Positions 1 to 5,065 of a stretch of 6,154 bases of DNA are shown here, in pieces. A program made the position numbers and the translations under genes. This DNA comes from CAZLNO01 sp964561005. GTDB taxonomy: Bacteria; Pseudomonadota; Alphaproteobacteria; Kiloniellales; Rhodovibrionaceae. The notes beneath the pieces were generated by a model. It did not search any database, was not told where the DNA came from, and was given only the letters and a program-made list of their open reading frames with translations. Location of the stretch: assembly GCA_964561005.1 (NCBI GenBank), contig CAZLNO010000155.1, positions 1 to 6,154 of the forward strand. Reading direction: 5' to 3'. Numbering within the stretch: position 1 is the first letter of the stretch; every line of letters starts with the position of its first letter.

Positions 1-432
1 CGGTTCAGGGGCATATAATTGCGGCGTGTATCCGCAATCAATTCGGTGCGCTCCACCGCTGACCGTCGTCGACTGGGGGATCAGGGCGTCAGGGTCGCGG
101 GAGTACGCCGGTCGATAGAGCGGCAGCACCGTCCTGTTCAGGCCGTGCGAAAGAAAGGTGGAACTGCCACGGGACAGCGCAGCCTGGATGGCCGCCGCCA
201 GGCGACTGCCCCGCACCTCGGGGAAGACTTCGAAGAGATCGCGGCCCAGCGTCCCGGCCGCGTCGAGCCGCGCGGTGCGGGCGACCCATTCGCTGAGGAA
301 GAGGATCTGACGCGCCGGTCCCAGGACGATCACACCCTGGCCGAGCGCGTTCAGGAGCGCCTCGCTGCTCGGCAACTGGTCGGGCGTCTGCGCCATCGGA
401 CCGCTGGTCTCCCTCTGTTCCGTCCTGTCCAT
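1..432 (-). CDS. PAS-domain sensor protein, N-terminal part (partial, possible frameshift)
   Basis: This frame is open from ATG 432 to the left edge (144 codons), so the C-terminal output domain is outside the window. Residues about 22-110 look like a PAS sensor fold: a short helix (SEALLNALGQGVIVLG), strand LFLSEWVARTARL, the turn GTLGRDLFEVFPEVRG, then LSHGLNRTVLPLYRP. In alphaproteobacteria this kind of PAS domain precedes a GGDEF or histidine kinase domain; which one applies here cannot be seen. The start is uncertain: in-frame alternatives are ATG 474, GTG 435 and ATG 396, and none has an ideal Shine-Dalgarno. The gene follows cheC on the same strand by 60 bases (18 if ATG 474 is used), so it is probably the third gene of that operon. 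After about residue 124 the codons become AT-rich at the third base (TTA, CAA, GGA, ATT) and the protein stops looking like PAS, whereas the +1 frame looks better there. A frameshift or small deletion is therefore suspected. Confidence 0.6.
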   Translation of the reverse strand, partial: MDRTEQRETSGPMAQTPDQLPSSEALLNALGQGVIVLGPARQILFLSEWVARTARLDAAGTLGRDLFEVFPEVRGSRLAAAIQAALSRGSSTFLSHGLNRTVLPLYRPAYSRDPDALIPQSTTVSGGAHRIDCGYTPQLYAPEP

Positions 433-492
433 CACTCCCGCGCGCGAAGCGCCCCCCGGCCGCGTCGGCGCCATCGCCGCCCGGCCCGCGGC

Positions 493-1122
493 TCAGCCCT
501 TGCCGGCTCCGACCCGCTCCAGGTAGGCGCCCAATAGCTGGCGCAGCGTTTCCAGGGCCGGCATGTCCAGGATCAGCACCACATAGCCGGCGATGTCGCT
601 TTGCCGCAGACGGAAGTCGACCTCCACGAGCAGGATGGTGTGGTCGTCCGCGCCGCCGTCGCCCAGCGCCTCGATCATCACGCTGGCCTTGCCGTACTGG
701 TTGACGGGCAGGGTGTTGGAGATCTGGCAGCCGAAGGAATCCGCCATGGAGCCCAGACAGGAGGTGAGGATCAGGTTGCCCACCTCCAGCAGGGCGTCCT
801 GTTCCAGCTCGGAAATGTCGGTGAGGTCGACTTCCTGCCCGATCACCCGCTGCACCAGCCAGTAGCTGTCCAGTTCCGGGAAGATCAGCAAGGAGACACC
901 GCTGAATGCGCCCTGAAAGGTCTGATGGACGCCGGTGGCCGCCTCGCCCGTGCGCGAGTCCAGCGCCGCGCGGGCGGTGTCGCGGTCGTAGAGACGAAGC
1001 TGCGGCACCGCGAGGTCGATGGGCTCGTGCGCCATCTCGCTCAGCGCCGTGGCCGCGTGGCTGACCGCGATGTTCAGGATTTCGCACAACGCGTCGCGTT
1101 CAAGCTCCGTCAGGCTAATCAT
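493..1122 (-). CDS. cheC: CheC-family CheY-P phosphatase
   Basis: A 209-residue protein of CheC size that carries both phosphatase signatures of the CheC/CheX/FliY family. The first is D10-x3-E14-x2-N17-x22-P40 (in DALCEILNIAVSHAATALS) and the second is D109-x3-E113-x2-N116-x22-P139 (in DALLEVGNLILTSCLGSMA). Family knowledge: the Glu and Asn of each motif act on the phospho-aspartate of a CheY-type receiver and speed its dephosphorylation in the cytoplasm. Having both motifs intact fits CheC rather than CheX, which has one. The central segment GAFSGVSLLIFPELDSYWLV and the second-half strand LLVEVDFRLRQSDIAGYVVLIL also fit. The ATG overlaps the stop of the upstream receiver gene by 8 bases, which implies translational coupling and makes that receiver the likely substrate. 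No CheD, CheA or CheW gene is in the window. The family call is firm; a role in swimming chemotaxis is only inferred. Confidence 0.9.
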   Translation of the reverse strand: MISLTELERDALCEILNIAVSHAATALSEMAHEPIDLAVPQLRLYDRDTARAALDSRTGEAATGVHQTFQGAFSGVSLLIFPELDSYWLVQRVIGQEVDLTDISELEQDALLEVGNLILTSCLGSMADSFGCQISNTLPVNQYGKASVMIEALGDGGADDHTILLVEVDFRLRQSDIAGYVVLILDMPALETLRQLLGAYLERVGAGKG

Positions 1123-1492
1123 CGTCCGCGAACTCCGCGGCGAGAAGGCCGTTGAACTTGTCCAGCGTCAGGGGCTTTCCGATCACGCCCATGCCCAGCT
1201 CCTCCGCCTTCTGGCGCACGTATTCCTGGGTGTTCGCGGTGATGAAGGCCATCTGCGCATGGGGGTAGAGCGCCCGGATCCGCTCGGCCAGCTCCGTGCC
1301 CGTGAGCCCCGGCAGGTTCACGTCGATCAGGAACTTCCCGATCGCGGCCCGGCCGTCCTCCGTCTGCGCCAGCGCCTCGTCGGCGTTCTTGGCGAGCAGC
1401 ACCTTCCAGCCTGGGCAGGCCTGCTGGATGACGGCGCGGCCGCTCAGCAAGGCGGTGCGGCTGTCGTCGATGAGCATCAGCGTCTTGGACAT
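1115..1492 (-). CDS. CheY-like single-domain response regulator
   Basis: A 125-residue protein that is a receiver domain and nothing else. The canonical residues are all present: acidic pair D9-D10 (LMLIDDSRTALL), phospho-acceptor D57 (FLIDVNLPGLTG), switch T85 (AFITANT) and K106 followed by P107 (VIGKP). It should be phosphorylated at D57 by a histidine kinase and act by protein contact, because it has no DNA-binding or enzymatic output domain. ATG 1492 is chosen because the receiver fold starts immediately after it; the frame stays open upstream to 1711, but that stretch is Arg/Cys-rich and unlike any protein family. A GGAG lies about 13 bases before the ATG. Its stop lies inside the start region of cheC (8-base overlap), so the receiver and its probable phosphatase are made together. 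A candidate promoter lies at 1584-1612. The cognate kinase is not visible. Confidence 0.93.
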   Translation of the reverse strand: MSKTLMLIDDSRTALLSGRAVIQQACPGWKVLLAKNADEALAQTEDGRAAIGKFLIDVNLPGLTGTELAERIRALYPHAQMAFITANTQEYVRQKAEELGMGVIGKPLTLDKFNGLLAAEFADDD

Positions 1493-1583
1493 GGTCGCTC
1501 GCGCGCTCCAGGCTGGATGGTATTGACAGGTCCGCCGCGGGAAGCAGGCGGGCCGCCTCTCGCACCGAGTCGCATGGCGGCGT

Positions 1584-1612
1584 AGTGTAGTGAGGGGTCG
1601 CCTGTCGATCAA
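1584..1612 (-). promoter_or_regulatory. Candidate sigma-70 promoter of the receiver-cheC-PAS operon
   Basis: On the minus strand, TTGATC (1612-1607) and TACACT (1589-1584) are separated by exactly 17 bases. Each matches its consensus hexamer at four of six positions. Transcription would start near 1577, giving a leader of about 85 bases to the receiver ATG at 1492. The spacing is ideal but the hexamers are only moderate. Confidence 0.4.
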
Positions 1613-1689
1613 ACAATATACACCGGCGCGTTGCAGGAAAAGCGGCGCCTCTCCGAGAATGCGCAGCGGGTCGCAAAAAGCGCCCGGCA

Positions 1690-1718
1690 TTGCCAAAACC
1701 CGTGACGACACTTATACC
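1690..1718 (+). promoter_or_regulatory. Probable sigma-70 promoter of leuD
   Basis: TTGCCA (1690-1695) is followed after 17 bases by TATACC (1713-1718). The -35 box matches TTGACA at five of six positions and the -10 box matches TATAAT at four of six. Transcription would start near 1725, about 28 bases before the leuD ATG at 1753. This placement also argues against a TTG start at 1690 for leuD. No leader peptide or attenuator is seen in the short leader. Confidence 0.6.
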
Positions 1719-1752
1719 CACCGACAGACACGCAGCACACGAGGTCGCGAGG

Positions 1753-2355
1753 ATGGAGAAGTTCACCAGGCTGACGGCTGTGGCCGCGCCGCTGGAGATC
1801 GACAACGTCGACACCGACATGATCATCCCCAAGCAGTACCTGAAGACGATCAAGCGCACCGGGCTGTCCGAGGGGCTGTTCCACGAGCTGCGCTACGACG
1901 CCGAAGGCAACAAGACCGACTTCGTGCTGGACCAGCCAGCCTACAAGGACGCGCGGATCCTGATCGCCGGGGAGAATTTCGGCTGCGGCTCCTCGCGCGA
2001 GCATGCGCCCTGGGCGTTGCTGGACCAGGGCATCCGCTGCGTCATCGCCGAGAGCTTCGCCGACATCTTCTACAACAACTGCTTCAAGAACGGCATCCTG
2101 CCGGTGAAGCTGGACAAGGCGCAGGTCGCCAAGCTGATGGACGCGGCCAAGCGCGGCGCCAATGCCAAGTTGACCGTGGACTTGGAAAGCCAGACGGTGA
2201 CCTCGCCCGACGGCGAGACCTTCAGCTTCGAGGTCGACCCCTTCCGCAAGCACTGCCTGCTCAATGGCCTGGACGACATCGCGCTGACGCTGGAGAAGGC
2301 CGAGTCCATCTCCGCCTTCGAGGAAGGGCGGCGGCAAGGCATGCCCTGGCTGTAA
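1753..2355 (+). CDS. leuD: 3-isopropylmalate dehydratase small subunit LeuD
   Basis: A 200-residue protein, the normal LeuD length. With the iron-sulfur subunit LeuC it forms isopropylmalate isomerase, which converts 2-isopropylmalate to 3-isopropylmalate through isopropylmaleate in leucine synthesis in the cytoplasm. Two family signatures are plain: NVDTDMIIPKQYLK (residues 18-31) and GENFGCGSSREHAPWAL (73-89), the swivelling-domain loop that contacts the substrate. The C-terminal part (HCLLNGLDDIALTLEK, then a terminal MPWL) is also typical. ATG 1753 is chosen because MEKFTRLTAVAAPLEIDNVD matches the family N-terminus and a GAGG lies 8 bases upstream; an in-frame TTG at 1690 falls in the promoter. 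Neither leuC nor leuB is adjacent, and the next feature is a tRNA gene with its own promoter, so leuD seems to be transcribed alone here. The identification is secure. Confidence 0.97.
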   Translation: MEKFTRLTAVAAPLEIDNVDTDMIIPKQYLKTIKRTGLSEGLFHELRYDAEGNKTDFVLDQPAYKDARILIAGENFGCGSSREHAPWALLDQGIRCVIAESFADIFYNNCFKNGILPVKLDKAQVAKLMDAAKRGANAKLTVDLESQTVTSPDGETFSFEVDPFRKHCLLNGLDDIALTLEKAESISAFEEGRRQGMPWL

Positions 2356-2406
2356 GCCGGGCGAGGCGCGGGGCGGGCCTCCGGGGGCGGGGCCGGGACA
2401 GGGCCC

Positions 2407-2435
2407 TTGCGGGCGCCCGCCGCGTCTCCTATAAG
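2407..2435 (+). promoter_or_regulatory. Probable promoter of the tRNA-Gly gene
   Basis: TTGCGG (2407-2412) and TATAAG (2430-2435) are separated by 17 bases; the -10 box matches TATAAT at five of six positions. Transcription would start near 2442, giving a 5' leader of about 17 bases ahead of the mature tRNA at 2459. The GC-rich stretch just after the start (AAGGCGGCAAGGCCGCG) may act as a stringent discriminator region, which is inference. Confidence 0.6.
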
Positions 2436-2458
2436 TTCGAAAGGCGGCAAGGCCGCGT

Positions 2459-2533
2459 GCGGGCGTAGCTCAGCGGTAGAGCACTGGCCTCCCATGCCAG
2501 GGGTCGCGGGTTCAAATCCCGTCGCCCGCTCCA
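2459..2533 (+). tRNA. tRNA-Gly, anticodon CCC
   Basis: A full cloverleaf can be drawn by eye. The acceptor stem GCGGGCG/CGCCCGC has seven perfect pairs. The D arm is GCTC-loop-GAGC. The anticodon stem is CTGGC/GCCAG with loop CTCCCAT, giving anticodon CCC, which reads the GGG glycine codon. The T arm is GCGGG/CCCGT around TTCAAAT, with a closing G-T pair. The discriminator base is T (2530), as in bacterial glycine tRNAs, and CCA is encoded in the DNA (2531-2533). The gene stands alone between leuD and a small convergent gene, and a tandem repeat starts in its CCA. Confidence 0.96.
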
Positions 2534-2576
2534 GCGTGCAGCGATTCCAGCGTGCAGCGATCCGGCGTGCAGCGAT
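2531..2576 (+). repeat. Three tandem 15-bp repeats joined to the tRNA 3' end
   Basis: Three copies of the unit CCAGCGTGCAGCGAT lie head to tail at 2531-2545 (plus one extra T at 2546), 2547-2561 and 2562-2576; the third has G instead of A at its third base. A further CCGG follows. The first copy begins with the CCA of the tRNA gene. GATTCC at 2543-2548 and GGAATC at 2579-2584 are complementary and could close a stem around copies two and three, followed by CCCC and four T residues (2588-2591). The array could therefore also serve as the tRNA terminator, which is inference. Confidence 0.75.
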
Positions 2577-2711
2577 CCGGAATCCCCTTTTCCGACGAGG
2601 GCCTGAAAGGGCGCGGCCCCGCTCGCGGCGGCGCCGACGCCAAACCGCATGGGCGCCGGTGGCGAAGCCGCACCATCGCTGTCAAAAGGATGGACAGGTT
2701 CCCGCAATCCG

Positions 2712-2749
2712 GCCGCCGTCTGTCAACGCCCGTTGACAGGACGGTCGGC
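2712..2749. terminator. Imperfect inverted repeat, possible terminator of the small membrane gene
   Basis: CTGTCAACG (2720-2728) and CGTTGACAG (2731-2739) are perfect 9-base arms around two bases. The pairing continues outward (CCGTC with GACGG, then GCC with GGC) with single-base bulges. It lies just beyond the stop of the minus-strand gene 2993-2754, where a terminator would be expected. There is no U-run after it, so factor-independent termination is uncertain; an operator is another possibility because each arm holds TTGACA or its complement. Confidence 0.4.
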
Positions 2750-2753
2750 GCCG

Positions 2754-2993
2754 TTAGCGGGCCGGCGGCTCCGCCGTTCCGTCGGAAGGTCCGGCCAGCA
2801 TGCGTCCCGCCCGCCGGCCGCGCGAGGCGGCAAGGAGGAACCAGCCCAGGGTGCTTGCGAGCAATGCGCCGAGAGTCCCTGTGAAGAGCGCCTCGAAGGT
2901 CGCGCCGAACACCCCCAAACCCAGCGCCGCGCCCGAAAGCGCGCCGAGGCCCGAGACCGCGAAGGCTCGGAAAGCCAAAGCGTACCAGATCAT
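2754..2993 (-). CDS. Small glycine-rich two-span membrane protein, unknown function
   Basis: I do not recognise the family. The 79-residue protein has two likely membrane spans, at about residues 11-31 and 37-56, with a short acidic turn between them (ATFEALFTG) and a basic tail RGRRAGR (58-64) that should stay in the cytoplasm, followed by a Pro/Glu-containing end. The first span carries a glycine zipper (G17-x3-G21-x3-G25), a pattern that favours close helix packing or oligomers. ATG 2993 is chosen over an upstream in-frame ATG at 3023 because GGAGG lies 5 bases before it and the hydrophobic protein begins there. It is a single gene with an inverted repeat just after its stop. A real coding gene is likely from the ribosome site and the coherent hydrophobic pattern, but no function can be given. 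Confidence 0.65.
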   Translation of the reverse strand: MIWYALAFRAFAVSGLGALSGAALGLGVFGATFEALFTGTLGALLASTLGWFLLAASRGRRAGRMLAGPSDGTAEPPAR

Positions 2994-3140
2994 TGAAGCC
3001 TCCGCCCGCCGCGGATCACACATCGTCCGATTGGCGTTATTATGAATTCTTGCCGGCCCACCCTTCCGCTATGCTAAGTCTCCCGCAAATCAAAGTCGAA
3101 TCGAAGCGGCGTGCCCAGGCAGAATGTTTCGCGATCCGGG

Positions 3141-3157
3141 TCGGCATGATTCTTGCT
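3141..3157 (+). promoter_or_regulatory. Candidate sigma-54 (RpoN) promoter
   Basis: The sequence TCGGCATGATTCTTGCT fits the RpoN pattern: GG at 3143-3144 (-24) and GC at 3155-3156 (-12), with exactly ten bases between them, and TTGCT at the -12 element. The -24 element is CGGCAT against the usual TGGCAC. Transcription would start near 3168, about 68 bases before the TTG of the 36-residue ORF. The match is by eye only, and chance occurrence in GC-rich DNA is possible. No enhancer site was identified. Confidence 0.35.
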
Positions 3158-3235
3158 GGAAAAATACGAAGGTTGCGGTGGCGCGGGCGGTCAGGGCGAC
3201 GACGCGGCGTCGAGGCGTCGAATCAGGGGCGTTGC

Positions 3236-3346
3236 TTGAACCAGAACAGCGATCGACTGGAAACGCGCCGGGCCGTGGTGACCTGGTTCATCGGCAGCCT
3301 GATCGGTTGGGCGGTGGTCATCGCGCTGCTCATGCTGCTGTTCTAG
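3236..3346 (+). CDS. Possible 36-residue single-span membrane protein
   Basis: This short ORF starts with TTG and is preceded by AGGGG (3225-3229) at a spacing of 6 bases. The product has a polar head, MNQNSDRLETRR, and then one hydrophobic helix from about residue 13 to the end (VVTWFIGSLIGWAVVIALLMLLF). The basic RR before the helix predicts the N-terminus in the cytoplasm. Longer in-frame starts (ATG 3146, ATG 2993) add an Arg-rich stretch that does not look like protein. It converges on ctaA with 13 bases between the two stops. The layout recalls tiny single-span subunits of respiratory oxidases, but I see no motif that proves this and recognise no family. Chance hydrophobic ORFs of this size do occur, so confidence is moderate. 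Confidence 0.4.
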   Translation: MNQNSDRLETRRAVVTWFIGSLIGWAVVIALLMLLF

Positions 3347-3359
3347 GGTGCCGCTGGTG

Positions 3360-4451
3360 TCAGGCGCGTCCGGCGCGCGGCGCCACGACCCGGCTCAGCG
3401 CCCAGATCGTCAGGCTCAGCACCGTGATCGCGCCGGCCTGATGCAGGGCGCCCAGCCACACCGGCACCGCCGCCAGAAGCGTGGCCACGCCCAGTGCGAA
3501 CTGCGCCAGCGTCGCCAGGGCCAGCAGGTCGGCCGCCCGCCGCGCCGGGGCGCTGAGGCGAAGCCGCCGCGACCATAGCCAGATTCCCAGCGCGGCCACG
3601 GCCGTCGCCTCGGCCAGCAGGCGGTGGTTGAACTGTACGGCCGGAATGTTCTCGAACCAGTTGATCGCCCAGGGGCTGTGCAGCGCATAGCCGTCGGGAA
3701 CGAACCGCCCGTCCATCAGGGGGAAGGTGTTGTAGGTCAGCCCGGCGTTCAGCCCGGCCACCAGCGCGCCGGCGAGGATCGTCGCGGCGACCAGCCCGGC
3801 CAGTCCGAAAAGGCCGCGCCGCAGTCGGGCGCCGTCGGCGCTGGCTGGCGGCGCCGGCGCCACCAGGCCGATCGCCAGCCAGAGCGCGTAGGCATGGATC
3901 GCCAGCGCCAATCCCAGATGCAGCATCAGGCGGTACTGGCTGACGTCGGTGCGCGCCGCGAAGCCGCTTTCGACCATGTACCAGCCGACGAAGCCCTGCA
4001 CGCCGCCCAGGGCGAACAGCGCCGCCAGGTGCGGCCACAGCCCCCGGCGCAGCCGCCCGCGCAGCAGGAACCAGAGGAATCCGGCCAGGAAGACCACGCC
4101 GATCAGCCGGCCCCACAGGCGGTGGACCCACTCCCACCAGAAGATTTCCCGGAATTCCGCCAGACTCATCCCGGCGTTGATGCGGCGGTACTCCTCGGTC
4201 TGCTGGTAGAGCGCGAACAGGCGCCCCCACTCCCGCGCCGACAGCGGCGGCAGTGCGCCGGAAATCGGCGCCCACTCCATGATCGACAGGCCGCTCTCGG
4301 TCAGCCGCGTGATCGCCCCGATCACCGCCATGGCGAAGATCATGGCGCAGACGCCCAGCAGCCACAGGCCGACCGCCCGATCGCCGCGCGCGCCGGCGCC
4401 GGCGGAGGCGGATGAAAGCTGGACGGATTGCTGGTCTGCGAGGTCGGACAC
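3360..4451 (-). CDS. ctaA: Heme A synthase, COX15/CtaA type
   Basis: A 363-residue integral membrane protein that oxidises the C8 methyl group of heme O to the formyl group of heme A, the cofactor of aa3-type cytochrome oxidase. About eight membrane helices are visible in two similar halves (roughly 27-47, 112-131, 140-160, 176-198, 213-236, 277-294, 308-330, 336-355). The four heme-binding histidines are in place: H110 (EWVHRLWGR), H178 (MLHLGLA), H276 (FNHRLLAE) and H337 (ALHQAGA). The signatures TRLTESGLSIMEW (48-60) and GLNAGLTYNTFPLMDG (233-248) mark the alphaproteobacterial/mitochondrial COX15 branch. The start is GTG 4451, since an in-frame TGA lies 24 bases upstream and no nearby ATG fits; the ribosome site is weak (GAGG 13 bases away). 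No oxidase subunit or ctaB gene is adjacent, so here it is a separate unit downstream of usg, with a strong hairpin between. Confidence 0.96.
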   Translation of the reverse strand: MSDLADQQSVQLSSASAGAGARGDRAVGLWLLGVCAMIFAMAVIGAITRLTESGLSIMEWAPISGALPPLSAREWGRLFALYQQTEEYRRINAGMSLAEFREIFWWEWVHRLWGRLIGVVFLAGFLWFLLRGRLRRGLWPHLAALFALGGVQGFVGWYMVESGFAARTDVSQYRLMLHLGLALAIHAYALWLAIGLVAPAPPASADGARLRRGLFGLAGLVAATILAGALVAGLNAGLTYNTFPLMDGRFVPDGYALHSPWAINWFENIPAVQFNHRLLAEATAVAALGIWLWSRRLRLSAPARRAADLLALATLAQFALGVATLLAAVPVWLGALHQAGAITVLSLTIWALSRVVAPRAGRA

Positions 4452-4499
4452 GGGCGCGGCGGAGCCTCGGTCGGTTCACGGTCGCGACCCAAGATAGGC

Positions 4500-4541
4500 G
4501 CCGGCGCCGGCGTCGCCAAGGGCGGCGACGCCGGCGCCGGC
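4500..4541. terminator. Perfect 18-bp inverted repeat between usg and ctaA
   Basis: The arms 4500-4517 and 4524-4541 are exactly complementary over 18 bases around the loop AAGGGC, and almost every pair is G-C. It begins 44 bases after the usg stop on the minus strand and ends about 48 bases before the ctaA start. It could terminate usg transcription or dampen readthrough into ctaA. No U-run follows on either strand, so it is not a textbook intrinsic terminator; RNA processing or stability is an alternative. Confidence 0.5.
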
Positions 4542-4585
4542 CCTTCCGCCCGCGACCCGCCGTCGCGCTTTGCCCTGATGCAGGG

Positions 4586-4849
4586 TCAATGGAGGGTCTT
4601 CAGCACCTCCGCGAAGCGCGTGTCGCCCGGCGTGATGATTTCCGCGCTGGTCATCTTGACCGAGTGCAGTCGCCCGTCGAGGTTGCGCTCCCAGAACGTC
4701 AGGAAGCGCTGCAGCTCCGGGAAATCCGGCGCGATGTCGTAGTCCTGCCAGATGTAGCTCTGCAGGAGCGACGGATGGTCCGGCATGTGATAGAGGATTT
4801 CCGCCGTGGTCAGGCGGTAGTCTTCCATTTGCCGTGCGAAGTCTGCCAT
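4586..4849 (-). CDS. usg: Usg-family protein
   Basis: An 87-residue soluble protein that matches the Usg-like family (Pfam Usg) of alphaproteobacteria in length and sequence. The family's hallmark runs are present: YRLTTAEILYHMPDHPSLLQ (residues 11-30), then YIWQDYDIAPDFPELQRFL (32-50) and FWERNLDGRLHSVKM (52-66). No biochemical function is established for the family, and none can be read from the sequence. There is no signal peptide or membrane segment, and the middle is rich in acidic and aromatic residues. ATG 4849 has an excellent Shine-Dalgarno (AGGAG, 5 bases upstream) and agrees with the family N-terminus; the frame is open further upstream to 5107, but that part lies in the groESL control region. 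It is transcribed divergently from groESL. The C-terminal end after about residue 68 is the least conserved part. Confidence 0.92.
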   Translation of the reverse strand: MADFARQMEDYRLTTAEILYHMPDHPSLLQSYIWQDYDIAPDFPELQRFLTFWERNLDGRLHSVKMTSAEIITPGDTRFAEVLKTLH

Positions 4850-5034
4850 GGGTCTCCTACCTCGCGTGTCGGGACCTGAACGTTGTCCAATCATTGGTTC
4901 TCCCAACACCGCGAGTCTGCCGCAAGACACCCGAGCTGCCAAGAAAAATGCGGCCATTTCAGCGTGTTGGCAGCCGACAGGGGCGGCTGCTGCCGATGCG
5001 CGCGCCGCGGCGTATCGAATTTCGCGACAGGAGA

Positions 5035-5063
5035 CTTGACGACCGCGCATGCCCTGCCTAGGT
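5035..5063 (+). promoter_or_regulatory. groESL promoter, sigma-32-like or sigma-70
   Basis: CTTGAC (5035-5040) is followed after 16 bases by CCTAGGT (5057-5063). This resembles the alphaproteobacterial heat-shock sigma pattern (CTTGAC, then CYTATNT) with one mismatch in the -10 part. The TTGAC can also serve as a housekeeping -35 box. The predicted start at about 5070 falls inside the CIRCE element, the usual arrangement for repression. Confidence 0.55.
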
Positions 5064-5065
5064 GA

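Noticed and set aside
89..1087. Long minus-strand ORF (332 codons) across the cheC region
   Set aside because: It is an Arg/Gly/Pro-rich out-of-frame reading of cheC and the PAS gene; the cheC frame carries two intact active-site motifs.
1690..1752. TTG start extending LeuD by 21 residues
   Set aside because: The extension overlaps a good -35/-10 pair, has no ribosome site and does not match the LeuD N-terminus; ATG 1753 does.
2409..2420. 12-base palindrome GCGGGCGCCCGC upstream of the tRNA
   Set aside because: It has no loop for a hairpin and is expected by chance in such GC-rich DNA; it overlaps the tRNA promoter spacer, but no operator role can be supported.
1590..2468. Plus-strand ORF of 292 codons over leuD
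   Set aside because: It is an Arg-rich out-of-frame shadow of leuD.
2531..2583. Tandem repeats considered as a CRISPR array
   Set aside because: The units are 15 bases and directly adjacent with no unique spacers, and no cas gene is present.
2429..2707. Minus-strand ORF containing RRDLNPRPLAWEASALPLSY
   Set aside because: This is the antisense translation of a tRNA gene, widely misannotated as a protein.
2407..2736. Plus-strand ORF running through the tRNA gene
   Set aside because: The peptide SSAVEHWPPMPGVAGSNPV is a translation of the tRNA itself, a well-known annotation artefact.
2800..3045. Plus-strand ORF of 81 codons opposite the small membrane gene
   Set aside because: No ribosome site and a low-complexity Ala/Arg/Pro product; the opposite strand has a strong Shine-Dalgarno and coherent membrane spans.
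3200..3212. Short palindrome CGACGCGGCGTCG before the 36-residue ORF
   Set aside because: Six-base G/C arms are common by chance in this DNA, and nothing else ties it to regulation.
3343..4479. Minus-strand ORF of 378 codons slightly longer than ctaA
   Set aside because: It is the wrong frame of ctaA; the 4451-3360 frame has all four heme-binding histidines.
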